Below the pieces are notes generated by a model that searched no databases, was not told the origin of the DNA, and saw nothing but the letters and a program-made list of their open reading frames with translations. Positions 54,219 to 63,030 of a DNA stretch of 64,000 nt are shown piece after piece. The position numbers and the translations under genes were made by a program. Numbering within the stretch: position 1 is the stretch's first letter; every line of letters begins with the position of its first letter. Origin of the DNA: an uncultured Lachnospiraceae bacterium. Lineage in GTDB: Bacteria > Bacillota > Clostridia > Lachnospirales > Lachnospiraceae. Where the stretch lies: positions 28,321 to 92,320 of the forward strand of contig CAJTPF010000007.1 in assembly GCA_910578175.1 (NCBI GenBank), given 5' to 3'.

Positions 54219-56777
54219 TCAGGATTCGATACTTTCTACCGTATAATCCTGCTCTTCTACGGTTTTTTTCAATACTTCGTCTGAAATATTTCCGTTCAGA
54301 CGTACGATCGCCGTCCCCTTTTCGTGGCTTACAACGGCTTCATCCACTTCCGCAAGTGCCTCCAGACACTTTTTGACTCTTGCCTCGCAGTGTCCGCACA
54401 TCATTCCCGTAATTTTTATCGTCTTTTCCATATTCTTTGTTACCTCTTTTCTATTTTTTTCCAAATCACTATTTCCGGTTCCGTCTGCCGCAGCTCCGTG
54501 TTTTCCCTTTCTTCCGCGTATATCGGCAAAATTCAGACGCAGCGCGTTGGTCACCACACAGAAGCTGGACAGGCTCATGGCCGCCGCCCCAAACATGGGA
54601 TTCAGTTTCCAGCCCAGTAAAGTATACCACACTCCGGCTGCCAATGGTATACCGATCGTATTATAGAAAAATGCCCAGAACAGATTTTGATGTATATTTT
54701 TCAATACCTGCCGGCTCAGACGAATGGCCGCCGGCACATCCATCAGACTGCTTTTCATCAGCACCACATCCGCCGCATCGATCGCCACATCGGTTCCAGC
54801 CCCAATGGCGATTCCCACATCGGCTCTTGTCAGCGCCGGTGCATCATTGATACCATCTCCCACCATGGCAACTTTTTGCTCCTGCAGACTGCGGATAACT
54901 TCTTCCTTTCCGTCCGGCAATACTCCGGCTATCACCCGGTCTACTCCTGCCTGTTTTCCGATAGCCTCCGCAGTCCTCCGGTTATCTCCGGTAAGTATGA
55001 CAACTTCGATTCCCATGCTCTGCAATTCCCGGACCGCCCCTGGACTGTCTTCCTTGATAGTATCCGCCACGGCTATCATTCCGAGGAGTTCTTCATTCCG
55101 GGCAAAAAATAACGGTGTTTTTCCTTCCTCCGCCAGCAGTTCCGCCCTGCGGCGAATCTCTTCCGGTATCTTTTTCCGGTCCTGGAAGTAATTGGATAAA
55201 AATTCCAAATTTCCAGCTATCAGCTTCTGTCCCTTCCCGATTCCTGTCAGTCCGTTTCCAGCAACCGCCTGGAATTCCTCTGCCGCCTCCGACTCTAATC
55301 CGTGTAGGGCCGCATAAGCAAGAATCGCCCCTGCCAACGGATGCTCGCTTTTTATTTCGAGAGAATATGCCATCTTTACCAGTTCCTCTTCCGAAACTCC
55401 TTCTGCAGGGATGATATCCGTAACTTCCGGCTCTCCCCTGGTAATGGTGCCGGTCTTATCCAGTGCCACTACTTTTACCTTTCCGGTTTCTTCCAATGCC
55501 GCAGCATTTTTAAACAGAATACCATATCTGGCGCCGACTCCGTTTCCGACCATGATGGCCACCGGAGTTGCCAGTCCCAGAGCACACGGACAGCTGATGA
55601 CCAGAACCGAAATACTTCTGGCCAGTGCAAATCCGATACCGTATCCGGCTGCCAGCCAGACTGCCAGAGTGACCAGCGCCACAATGATGACCGCAGGAAC
55701 AAAGATCCCCGATACCTTATCCGCTACCTTGGCTATAGGGGCCTTGGTAGCTGCGGCATCGCTGACCATCTGAATGATCCGGGACAACGTGGTATCTTCT
55801 CCCACCCTTACGGCCTCGCATCTCAAAAATCCCGAGCGGTTCATGGTCGCGGCAGATATACCGTCTCCTTTAGTCTTATCGACAGGTATGCTTTCTCCGG
55901 TCAGAGCCGATTCATCCACGGCGCTGTGCCCTTCTAAAATAATACCGTCTACGGGTATGCTCTCCCCCGGCCGGACCACAAAAATATCTCCTTTTCTAAC
56001 CTGTTTTGCCGGTATGGATATTTCCTTTCCGTCCCGTTCTACCGATGCCATCTGAGGCGCCAGTTTCATCAGGCTTTTCAATGCGTTTGTGGTCTTTCCT
56101 TTGGAATATGCCTCCAGCATTTTTCCAAGAGTGATCAGCGCCAGTATCATGGCCGCCGATTCAAAGTAAAATTCATGCATATATTCCATGACGCCTTCCA
56201 TGTCCCCGTTCAACTGTGCATCGGTCATGGCAAATAATGCCCAGGCACTATATATAAAGGATGCACCTGCTCCCAGCGCCACCAGGGTATCCATATTCGG
56301 TGAACGATTAAAAAGACCTTTTACTCCGCTGATAAAAAACTTTTGATTGATCACCATAATGATGCCGGTAAGCAATAACTGGATCAGCCCCATTGCCACA
56401 TGATTCTGCGCCAGCTGGGACGGCAGCGGCCAGTCCCACATCATATGTCCCATGGACAGATACATCAGCGGAAGCAGAAATAAAACGGAAGCTGTAAATC
56501 TTTTCTTTAAAACCGGCGTCTCGCGATCTGCCAGTTCCTCCGGCGTATGCTCCGCCTCCTGCTCCTTTCCATGGTCCGTATCCTTTAATCCCGCGCCATA
56601 TCCCGCCGCCGTAACTGCTTCAATGACGTCTTCCGGGGAAGCTTCTCCTTCCACTCCCATGGAATTGGTCAGTAAGCTGACCGACACGGAAGTCACCCCC
56701 GGAACTTTGGAAACGGCTTTTTCCACATGGGCGCTGCAGGCAGCACAGCTCATACCTGTTACCGTATATTTTTTCAT
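54219..56777 (-). CDS. copA: Copper-exporting P1B-type ATPase with N- and C-terminal metal domains
   Basis: 852 residues from ATG 56777 (AAGGAGG upstream). N-terminal HMA domain with GMSCAAC, eight helices, CPC in SCPCALGLATP near 397, phosphorylation site DKTGTITRGEP near 439, HPLAGAI and GDGINDAPAL. The C-terminus adds a second HMA domain (about 785-852) with GMMCGHC, like a CopZ chaperone fused to the pump. Usually both HMA domains are N-terminal or CopZ is separate. Encoded after csoR by 51 bases, so copper-inducible. Confidence 0.95.
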   Translation of the reverse strand: MKKYTVTGMSCAACSAHVEKAVSKVPGVTSVSVSLLTNSMGVEGEASPEDVIEAVTAAGYGAGLKDTDHGKEQEAEHTPEELADRETPVLKKRFTASVLFLLPLMYLSMGHMMWDWPLPSQLAQNHVAMGLIQLLLTGIIMVINQKFFISGVKGLFNRSPNMDTLVALGAGASFIYSAWALFAMTDAQLNGDMEGVMEYMHEFYFESAAMILALITLGKMLEAYSKGKTTNALKSLMKLAPQMASVERDGKEISIPAKQVRKGDIFVVRPGESIPVDGIILEGHSAVDESALTGESIPVDKTKGDGISAATMNRSGFLRCEAVRVGEDTTLSRIIQMVSDAAATKAPIAKVADKVSGIFVPAVIIVALVTLAVWLAAGYGIGFALARSISVLVISCPCALGLATPVAIMVGNGVGARYGILFKNAAALEETGKVKVVALDKTGTITRGEPEVTDIIPAEGVSEEELVKMAYSLEIKSEHPLAGAILAYAALHGLESEAAEEFQAVAGNGLTGIGKGQKLIAGNLEFLSNYFQDRKKIPEEIRRRAELLAEEGKTPLFFARNEELLGMIAVADTIKEDSPGAVRELQSMGIEVVILTGDNRRTAEAIGKQAGVDRVIAGVLPDGKEEVIRSLQEQKVAMVGDGINDAPALTRADVGIAIGAGTDVAIDAADVVLMKSSLMDVPAAIRLSRQVLKNIHQNLFWAFFYNTIGIPLAAGVWYTLLGWKLNPMFGAAAMSLSSFCVVTNALRLNFADIRGRKGKHGAAADGTGNSDLEKNRKEVTKNMEKTIKITGMMCGHCEARVKKCLEALAEVDEAVVSHEKGTAIVRLNGNISDEVLKKTVEEQDYTVESIES

Positions 56778-56828
56778 TGCCGACTCCTCCTTTTCTGAAT
56801 CAATGAAACCGGATAACAATCCCGTTTT

Positions 56829-57140
56829 TCAGCGCATCAGTTTTTGCAGCGCCGATACCAGTTCATCGATAACTTCATCTTTTCCATTTCGAATATCTTC
56901 TGCAACGCAGGTTCTGATATGGTTTCCCAGAAGCACTTTGTTAAAACTGTTTAAAGCGGCCGATATGGCTGCCACCTGTGTCAGTATATCCACACAATAG
57001 GCTTCATTTTCTACCATTCCTTTTACGCCCCGCACCTGCCCTTCAATGCGGCTCAGGCGGTTGAGCAGGTCTTTGTATTCCTTTTCATCCCGCTCTTTCT
57101 TTTTATTGCTGCAGCAATCGTTCCGTTCTTTCTGATTCAT
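56829..57140 (-). CDS. csoR: CsoR-family copper-sensing repressor
   Basis: 103 residues from ATG 57140 (AAAGGA 10 bases upstream). Helical DUF156 fold: LLNRLSRIEGQVRGVKGMVE, then YCVDILTQVAAISAALNSFN and NHIRTCV, giving the Cys-His-Cys Cu(I) site in order. In this family copper binding releases the repressor from its operator. Overall a standard csoR-copA operon. The N-terminal KERNDCCSNKKKERDEK is an extra charged extension. Confidence 0.92.
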   Translation of the reverse strand: MNQKERNDCCSNKKKERDEKEYKDLLNRLSRIEGQVRGVKGMVENEAYCVDILTQVAAISAALNSFNKVLLGNHIRTCVAEDIRNGKDEVIDELVSALQKLMR

Positions 57141-57182
57141 GCTATTGCTATCCTTTCCAAATGTAATCTGTTTCATTCACAA

Positions 57183-57199
57183 ATACCCCTACCAGGTAT
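57183..57199. promoter_or_regulatory. Second CsoR-like box
   Basis: ATACCCCTACCAGGTAT, an imperfect copy of the upstream operator, placed after the transcription start. It may strengthen repression. Confidence 0.5.
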
Positions 57200-57210
57200 C
57201 TATGTCAGTG

Positions 57211-57239
57211 ATTGTATACCCTGGCGGGGTATTTGTCAA
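57211..57239 (-). promoter_or_regulatory. csoR-copA promoter with embedded CsoR operator
   Basis: Minus strand TTGACA, 17-base spacer, TACAAT. The spacer contains the palindrome ATACCCCGCCAGGGTAT (57216-57232), the TACCC-N-GGGTA type bound by CsoR, so the repressor would sit between the two boxes. Confidence 0.85.
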
Positions 57240-57466
57240 GCAGCAGGAAAAGAAATATGAGATTTATATTGTATTCATAACTTTTTAACAAGGGCTTTAT
57301 ATTTCCGGACATACTCCGGGATTCCCTGTTTTTTCAACATTTTTCGGCAATCTAAATTTGGAGGTGGAAATATGTGAAATGACAAGCCTGACAGACAATG
57401 TTATAATCTTCAATTGAGAAAACTTATAAATACTACCCGGCTAAACTTTAAAAGGAGACAGAGATC

Positions 57467-57643
57467 ATGAATATCATTCTGATCGGTATATCAATCACCG
57501 TAATTATGGTTCTATATATTATTTTTGCCCAATTCTGGCTGTTTTTCTGCGATACTGTTCTGGATATCTTTGAAAGGTACGTTCCTGTGGCCCGGAATAA
57601 GAATAAAAAGCAGGAAACCCATGATAAAAAGAATAGAAAATAG
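57467..57643 (+). CDS. Small membrane protein, 58 residues
   Basis: ATG after AAAAGGAG (8 bases). One or two hydrophobic stretches (IILIGISITVIMVLYIIFAQ then FWLFFCDTVL) and a very basic tail ending KNKKQETHDKKNRK. Single plus-strand gene between minus-strand neighbours. No family recognised; the good ribosome site and signal-like layout support it. Confidence 0.6.
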   Translation: MNIILIGISITVIMVLYIIFAQFWLFFCDTVLDIFERYVPVARNKNKKQETHDKKNRK

Positions 57644-57668
57644 AATTCTGATTTCCCCGTTATATCCA

Positions 57669-58064
57669 CTATACATTTTTATTTTCCGAACATCCTTTAA
57701 GTTTATCAATAGCAAGAATGGCTGTGGGCTGAAAATAAATGTCTTTCCCTTTATTGCTTTCATACATGAAATCCTTCAGCGGTTTACTGGTATACCTGGA
57801 AAAATCTCCATATATTGCAAATCTTATACCATAATTAATAAATTTTTGCAATATTTCTCCTGCAAGACAGGTACTTAAAACGAAAAATTCTTCCGCTACT
57901 GCTTCTTTATTTACCGCAATATTGGTACATCCGGTTTCATATTTTATATTTATCACCAGGTCCAATGCAGACGGTACATCTTTAATTAAAATCCGGCTGC
58001 TGTTAATAACTGCAACTGATACATCATTTTTTTTAATAATTTCTGTTTTCATTTTTGTATCCAT
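57669..58064 (-). CDS. DUF4180 domain protein
   Basis: 131 residues with the family features DVSVAVINSSRILIKDVPSA, NIAVNKEAVAEEFFVLSTCL and IYGDFSRYTSKPLKDFMYES. DUF4180 proteins are small, cytosolic, of unknown function, often next to one-component regulators. Here it follows the TetR gene by 44 bases on the same strand, so it is likely regulated by it. Start has AAAGGA. Confidence 0.85.
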   Translation of the reverse strand: MDTKMKTEIIKKNDVSVAVINSSRILIKDVPSALDLVINIKYETGCTNIAVNKEAVAEEFFVLSTCLAGEILQKFINYGIRFAIYGDFSRYTSKPLKDFMYESNKGKDIYFQPTAILAIDKLKGCSENKNV

Positions 58065-58108
58065 ATATTTTTATTCCTTTCTTTCGCTAATCTGCCTCAT
58101 GCTTTCTT

Positions 58109-58687
58109 TTATTTATATAAATCATCAATCAGATGATCTGCCATGAAGTCAAAAGTCTCCATATGAGCATAAGGAAGAATATCTTTATTTTTAATATTCA
58201 TGATCAAAGAATATATGACCGACAATATCAAATCCGGCGTAACTTCCGATTTCAGATACGGCTGCTGAAGAAATAACTGCCGGCACTTTTCATTGGAACT
58301 CTCTATTTTTTTAACCTGTTCTTCCGATAACTTATTCATCAGAATGATATAATCTGTACTGTCTGAATCATATAAAAAATTGTTCCTGTCATATTCCCGG
58401 TAGATCAGTTTCAAGGCTTCTGCAATACCATATTTATTCTTATGCCGTTCAATAATATCAGAAGCCGATTTGCATATTTCTTCCTGCACCAGACATAGGA
58501 CTTCACAAAACAGCGCCTCTTTTGATTCAAAAAAAAGATAAAAGGCTCCCTTGGAGATCCCTGCCTGTCTGCAGAGTTCATCTACATTCGTTTTTTTATA
58601 ACCGTATTGTGTCCAGTTCTGTTTACAGGCTTCCAGCAGTTTTTTTCTGATATTCTCTTTTTCTCTTTCCGTAAAATTTCTTGCCAT
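58109..58687 (-). CDS. TetR/AcrR-family regulator
   Basis: 192 residues. N-terminal HTH: IRKKLLEACKQNWTQYGYKK, then TNVDELCRQAGISKGAFYLF, followed by FESKEALFCEVL; the rest is a helical ligand domain. First gene of a pair with DUF4180. The ligand and targets are not known. AAAGG upstream. Confidence 0.9.
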   Translation of the reverse strand: MARNFTEREKENIRKKLLEACKQNWTQYGYKKTNVDELCRQAGISKGAFYLFFESKEALFCEVLCLVQEEICKSASDIIERHKNKYGIAEALKLIYREYDRNNFLYDSDSTDYIILMNKLSEEQVKKIESSNEKCRQLFLQQPYLKSEVTPDLILSVIYSLIMNIKNKDILPYAHMETFDFMADHLIDDLYK

Positions 58688-58820
58688 GCTCTTTACCAGC
58701 CTTTCTTGTATTTATGACCAAGATAGTATTTTCAGTCACATGCAAATAGTATCATCTCCGCTACAAATTGTCAAGCAGGAATTTATAACAACCTAAAACC
58801 CTTCTCATTTTCTGATACAT

Positions 58821-58853
58821 AAAAAGATCCGGAATCAAATCCCGGATCTTTTT
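58821..58853. terminator. Terminator of the AraC-type regulator gene
   Basis: AAAAAGATCCGG / CCGGATCTTTTT, perfect 12-base stem with a 9-base loop, giving T-runs on both strands. It follows the AraC gene on the minus strand by 13 bases. Confidence 0.85.
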
Positions 58854-58865
58854 CTTACCGAACGA

Positions 58866-59735
58866 TTATTTCTTTTTTTCAGCCGCAACCCAGATCTCGC
58901 ATGTATAATCGGGATTTTCTACATCCGGAGACGGATAGGATTCAAATTCAAGACCGACCGGCTGATATCCGCTGGCCGGAAAAAACTCCGTACATATATA
59001 GCTGCATACCTTCTGAAAAGCCTCCGGCATTTTTCCCACACACTGAAACACTATATAAGTATGCTCCGGAATCGATACAACTGTTAGATCCTCCTCAAAT
59101 TTCCTGCCGTTATATGCGGCACCGATTCCGTACGGAAATTCACTGTCATCACCATCATATTCAAAGCTGATTCCAAGGATATTTTTCCCAAAATGTTTCT
59201 CATCAGCATACTGAACAATATGATCAATCGTTCCGTCTTTCCCGCACTCCGCCCAGAAACCCGATATTTCGGCAGTGGTAAATTCCGTGTTTTTCGGAAA
59301 ACGTTTCTTTTTAACGATAAGTTCAAAGGCTTTCTTTTTTTCAATCCTGTAATCCATAGTGGTTCCTCCCTGTAATGTAAGTTTTACGGAAAGGCGGGTA
59401 AAGGATTTTACGGCGGCGCCATTTTTGACCTGTGTGGGAGATGCTCCATGAAATCTGGTAAACGCACGGGTAAAACTCTCGGGTGTATCATATCCGTATT
59501 TTAAAGCCACATCGATCACTTTTCCGTCTGTCTCCGCAAGCTCTCTGCCGGCAAGGGAAAGTCTGCGAAATCGGATATAATCGCCCAGAGTAAATCCGCA
59601 TATGATACTGAAGACCCTCTGAAAATGAAATCCTGAAGAACAGGCCCTCTTTGCCGCTTCCTCATATTGTATGGGCTCCGTCAGGTGGTCTTCCACATAG
59701 TCAATGGCATTTTGAATACCTGTGATCCAATCCAT
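58866..59735 (-). CDS. AraC-family regulator with GyrI-like effector domain
   Basis: 289 residues. Unusually for AraC proteins but normal for the Rob/SoxS-GyrI type, the HTH pair is N-terminal (AAKRACSSGFHFQRVFSIIC ... KYGYDTPESFTRAFTRFHG, residues about 8-105), followed by a GyrI-like domain (about 125-285) with VSIPEHTYIVFQCVG and GLEFESYPSPD. Such regulators respond to small lipophilic compounds. AAAGGAGG upstream. Confidence 0.9.
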   Translation of the reverse strand: MDWITGIQNAIDYVEDHLTEPIQYEEAAKRACSSGFHFQRVFSIICGFTLGDYIRFRRLSLAGRELAETDGKVIDVALKYGYDTPESFTRAFTRFHGASPTQVKNGAAVKSFTRLSVKLTLQGGTTMDYRIEKKKAFELIVKKKRFPKNTEFTTAEISGFWAECGKDGTIDHIVQYADEKHFGKNILGISFEYDGDDSEFPYGIGAAYNGRKFEEDLTVVSIPEHTYIVFQCVGKMPEAFQKVCSYICTEFFPASGYQPVGLEFESYPSPDVENPDYTCEIWVAAEKKK

Positions 59736-59865
59736 AAGTTCCTCCTTTCCTGTGTTTACATTATATGAAACATCCTCCGGTTCTGCATGATTCTGAATGC
59801 GGAGAAGTGTCAGGTTCTTCTATATTTTTTCCGAAAAAACTCCAGTCTCCGTCAGAACAGTCTGC

Positions 59866-60402
59866 TTACAGGCTTTTACAGTTTCTTCTGTGAGCTTTGA
59901 GTTTCTTTATCGCCCAATCATAATGGCTTGCGGTAGCCGATACAAAGTAAGAACCCAGTGCATTGCTGCCGGTCCATTGGAAAACTCCTTTTGAAAACAA
60001 TTCTTCATTCGTAAAACTTTCCGCCAGATTCATTACCGCCTGATGAGATTTCTCCAGCATCTCTTTCGCTTCTTCCAGTGCGGTGTTCTGATGTTTTTCC
60101 CAAAAATACAGATTCATTTCCCCATAGGTTCTCCAGTTATATGGTTCCGGAATAAACGGCTTTTTCTCTCCTCTTTGATTCGACGAAACCCATTCCAGTA
60201 AAAGTTGATGCCATTCATAAAGATGTATCAGTACATCCCTGGGATTTTTATCTCTTTTCCAGTGAGCCTCTTTCTTTTTCTCATCAAAGGTAAAGAGTAT
60301 GAGTAATTCCTTCTCGCTAAGGGATGAAATTAATGTTTTCAGTTGTTCATAATTAGCTGATGCCGAACTTATCAAATCGGCTTTTGATGTTGCTCTTCCC
60401 AT
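59866..60402 (-). CDS. ClbS/DfsB-family four-helix bundle protein
   Basis: 178 residues from ATG 60402 (AGGAG 7 bases upstream; ATG two codons earlier is too close). The family (DUF1706) pattern is visible: FDEKKKEAHWKRDKNPRDVL, IHLYEWHQLLLEWV and the HYDWAIKKLKAH end. ClbS protects E. coli from colibactin by opening its cyclopropane; DfsB is a related DinB-like bundle. Substrate here unknown. Preceded by a WYL regulator gene and its probable operator. Confidence 0.87.
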   Translation of the reverse strand: MGRATSKADLISSASANYEQLKTLISSLSEKELLILFTFDEKKKEAHWKRDKNPRDVLIHLYEWHQLLLEWVSSNQRGEKKPFIPEPYNWRTYGEMNLYFWEKHQNTALEEAKEMLEKSHQAVMNLAESFTNEELFSKGVFQWTGSNALGSYFVSATASHYDWAIKKLKAHRRNCKSL

Positions 60403-60459
60403 GTTCATTCTCCTATTCTGCTTTTAAGATTTTACTCTTTGATCATAGCAGATAAATAC

Positions 60460-60474
60460 TGACACCTTTTGTCA
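60460..60474. promoter_or_regulatory. Probable WYL-regulator operator
   Basis: TGACACCTTTTGTCA, a perfect 5-5-5 inverted repeat overlapping the stop of the WYL gene and lying about 60 bases before the ClbS-like gene, the pattern often found at targets of YafY-type regulators. Confidence 0.55.
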
Positions 60475-61368
60475 TGTTTTATTTTTTTCATATATCTCCT
60501 TTGCCATTGCCGCAATTTTATCTTTCAGATGCAGCGGTTGAATGATTTCTACCTCTCCCCCGAAAGAAAGCAGGTAACCGGTCAGCCAATGATCCTCCGG
60601 CATATCCGCGGTCACCGTTAAACTTCCATTTTTCTCTATACGGATCTGATTTAAATCAAATTCATCATAAACACGATATGCCGCTGTCTTTGAAAATCTG
60701 AGGATTATATTGTCATATTCCTGTCCCCGTATATCCGGAAGTTCCGGAAAAAACATGGGCTCAAATATTTCTTCTGACAATTCCCATTCCAGTATACGGT
60801 TTATCTTGAACAGACGAAACTCCTGTCTTAATCTGCAATAAGCTTTTAAGTACCAGTCCTTAGATTTATAATACAATTTTAACGGCTGAATGACACGTTC
60901 TCCCACTGTTCCGTCGGAACCGGCATAGCGGATCGTAATACAACGTCGTTGGAGCACTGCCGTTTTTAATATTTCAAATTTCCCATTATCCCGGTTTTTC
61001 TCACCCCATCTGGAAAAATCTGCTTCCAGCCAGTTTGCGGAGTGAACATTGAATAATGCTGAAAGCTTTTCCAGCATATCGGTTCCGTAGCCGTTGCTAA
61101 CAGTGGATAATCCCTGTAATACAGACAATATTTCCTGTTTCTCCTGGCCCGATAAAACAATCTGATTCAGTACAAAATCACTGAGCAAATGAATTCCGCC
61201 GTTTCTCCCTGCTTCCGTATATACCGGAATTCCCGCACTGCTTAATGCATCGATATCTCTGTAAATGGTCCTGACGGAAACCTCAAACCGTTCGGCCAGT
61301 TCGGCTGCAGTTACCGGTCCTTTATCAAGCAGATAATATACGATTTTAAACAAACGGCTTTCCTGCAT
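60472..61368 (-). CDS. YafY-type HTH-WYL transcriptional regulator
   Basis: 298 residues: N-terminal winged HTH (YYLLDKGPVTAAELAERFEV SVRTIYRDIDAL), then WYL domain near 140-210 (CITIRYAGSDGTVGERVIQP, LYYKSKDWYLKAYCRLRQEF RLFKINRI), and a WCX C-terminal region (VTADMPEDHWLTGYLLSFGG). WYL domains bind small ligands or nucleic acids. The gene leads the ClbS/DfsB gene by 70 bases, so they act as a pair. AAGGAGG upstream. Confidence 0.92.
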   Translation of the reverse strand: MQESRLFKIVYYLLDKGPVTAAELAERFEVSVRTIYRDIDALSSAGIPVYTEAGRNGGIHLLSDFVLNQIVLSGQEKQEILSVLQGLSTVSNGYGTDMLEKLSALFNVHSANWLEADFSRWGEKNRDNGKFEILKTAVLQRRCITIRYAGSDGTVGERVIQPLKLYYKSKDWYLKAYCRLRQEFRLFKINRILEWELSEEIFEPMFFPELPDIRGQEYDNIILRFSKTAAYRVYDEFDLNQIRIEKNGSLTVTADMPEDHWLTGYLLSFGGEVEIIQPLHLKDKIAAMAKEIYEKNKT

Positions 61369-61493
61369 TTAGAGTTCCTCCTTCGGGCATAGTATTTACA
61401 TTTTACCATATTCCATAAAACTTGTACTTTTCTTAATAAAAATATTATAGTATAATAATGCTTTAGTATTAAATTTTCATTAAGGAGGTATGG

Positions 61494-61640
61494 ATGTATG
61501 AAAAAAACATTCAAAAAAATCATTTTCATGGCATGTGTCACTGTTCTGACCTTTGGTCTGTCAACGATGTCATTACCCTTAAGAGATTGACTGACGGTTA
61601 TATCGATGAACTACCTGTAGGTACTTCCTTTCTTTACTGA
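61494..61640 (+). CDS. Possible small peptide gene with two overlapping frames
   Basis: After a TATAAT and AGGAGG (61483-61488) two frames start close together. ATG 61498 gives a 30-residue signal-like peptide (MKKTFKKIIFMACVTVLTFG, ending LPLRD at 61590). ATG 61494 gives 48 residues ending LTDGYIDELPVGTSFLY at 61640, and only its second half looks protein-like. The simplest view is one secreted peptide broken by a frameshift, with the signal from one frame and the body from the other. Divergent from the WYL gene. Confidence 0.4.
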   Translation: MYEKNIQKNHFHGMCHCSDLWSVNDVITLKRLTDGYIDELPVGTSFLY

Positions 61641-61662
61641 TCAGATCTTAGAGATAAAAAAG

Positions 61663-61710
61663 ACCGGCGGACCTGTTATGAATCATTTCCTTCATAACAG
61701 GTCCGCCGGT
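61663..61710 (-). terminator. Long terminator hairpin after the 61.7-kb gene
   Basis: 20-base perfect stem (ACCGGCGGACCTGTTATGAA and its complement) with an 8-base loop, followed on the minus strand by CTTTTTTATC. Confidence 0.85.
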
Positions 61711-61721
61711 TTCTTCTGACC

Positions 61722-62222
61722 TTATTCCTTTACGGTTTTATTTAAATATTTTTTTACCAGTCCGTCAAAATATTCTTTATATTCCATTTCTCCGTTTTCT
61801 GTTAAATTGTAATCCACGGAATCCACCCGTGCCTCTTTCCCTTCTTTATCCAGACTTATTTTTCTCCATCCGTCATCAAACACATACTGTCTGCCCTTGT
61901 CTTTAAAAAAAGCAATATAATATGTCTTTTTGCTGCTTCTGTTTCTGCCGGTAACGGATTGCCACAGACGGGTATACGGATGTTCCTGCCGATACTCCAT
62001 CTTATTTACCAACGCAATGATTTCTTCTATCTCCGCCCTGTCTTCAATTATTACAGATGTACTGTTTTTCCTTACCAGAACACACCCAACGTCACCAGAT
62101 TGTAAATCCATCTGTTTCTTATCCTGTTTTAAAAGAGGATAACCGATCAGTAAGATTAAAAAAATAATAGCAATAAAGACCAATGTTACTATAGGCTTTG
62201 TTTTTATCATAATATTATGCAA
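61722..62222 (-). CDS. Membrane-anchored hypothetical protein
   Basis: 166 residues: one N-terminal helix (PIVTLVFIAIIFLILLIGYP), then an outside domain of mixed beta/alpha with SGDVGCVLVRKNSTSVIIED and KKTYYIAFFKDKGRQYVFDD. No lipobox. I do not recognise the family; small proteins of this type (signal anchor plus DUF-like beta domain) are common in gut Firmicutes. The ribosome site is weak and an internal ATG (fifth codon) is possible. Confidence 0.65.
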   Translation of the reverse strand: MHNIMIKTKPIVTLVFIAIIFLILLIGYPLLKQDKKQMDLQSGDVGCVLVRKNSTSVIIEDRAEIEEIIALVNKMEYRQEHPYTRLWQSVTGRNRSSKKTYYIAFFKDKGRQYVFDDGWRKISLDKEGKEARVDSVDYNLTENGEMEYKEYFDGLVKKYLNKTVKE

Positions 62223-62457
62223 TTAAACTGATATTGACTATTAGCAAAAATACAACTTCAGTAATTGTTCCTCCTTCTAAATTATTTAAAAACTTATTCC
62301 ATTGACAAAAGTGATATTTCCTAGTACCCAAATGATGGGTCCCTGTTGCAAAATAAAGGTAATACCAATAAGAAGAGTATCTCAAACCATTAGCCTCTAA
62401 TTTTTCTTGTTATCTACCAAATTTTAGGCTTCTCCATTTTGGACAATTTATTTAAAG
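62223..62457. other. Intergenic region
   Basis: AT-rich, stops in all frames. Contains GGAGGA on the minus strand near 62270 with no following start codon, and a small ACCC-AAATGAT-GGGT palindrome near 62328-62342. No recognised element. Confidence 0.4.
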
Positions 62458-62976
62458 TTAAAACAGAAATCCAAAAACCCCAAAACTAAAAGCTGCCATC
62501 AGAACTCCTGCAAATACCACCCCCAGCATTACTGCCAAAACGCTGGATTTAAAATCCATATTCAGCAAACCGGCGGCCAGTGTCCCGGTCCAGGCCCCTG
62601 TTCCGGGAAAGGGAATTGCCACAAACAACAGAAGGCCCCAGAACATTCCCTTTGAGCCTGCCATCTCTTTTAATTTTTCACCGGCGGCGTTTCCTTTCCG
62701 GATACAATAGCGGAAGAATCTGCCGGTTAGCTTCATATCCTTTCCCCATTCCAGTACTTTTCCGGCAAACAGGTAAATAAACGGGACCGGAACCATATTC
62801 CCCAACACTGCCGTTACATAAGCTGGCCAAAACGATAAATCCAACGCCACCGCATAGGGAACGGTTCCCCGCAATTCAATCAGCGGAAGCATGGAGATAA
62901 AAAAAACAAACATATATCTGACTAACATAAAACCCCTGTCATCTAAGAATTTATTTACTCTTCCAATATATTCCAC
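62458..62976 (-). CDS. Small multidrug-export family membrane protein
   Basis: 172 residues from GTG 62976; AAAGGA is 14 bases upstream, and an ATG 16 codons in with AGGGG just upstream is an alternative. Four helices and the family line FFISMLPLIELRGTVPYAVA plus FVAIPFPGTGAWTGTLAAGL, typical of COG2426 / Sm_multidrug_ex proteins. Function is poorly known despite the name. Confidence 0.85.
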   Translation of the reverse strand: MEYIGRVNKFLDDRGFMLVRYMFVFFISMLPLIELRGTVPYAVALDLSFWPAYVTAVLGNMVPVPFIYLFAGKVLEWGKDMKLTGRFFRYCIRKGNAAGEKLKEMAGSKGMFWGLLLFVAIPFPGTGAWTGTLAAGLLNMDFKSSVLAVMLGVVFAGVLMAAFSFGVFGFLF

Positions 62977-63030
62977 AGAGTCTTATATCATTCCTTTTGC
63001 CTGGTTCCATACACAATATTAAATTTCATA

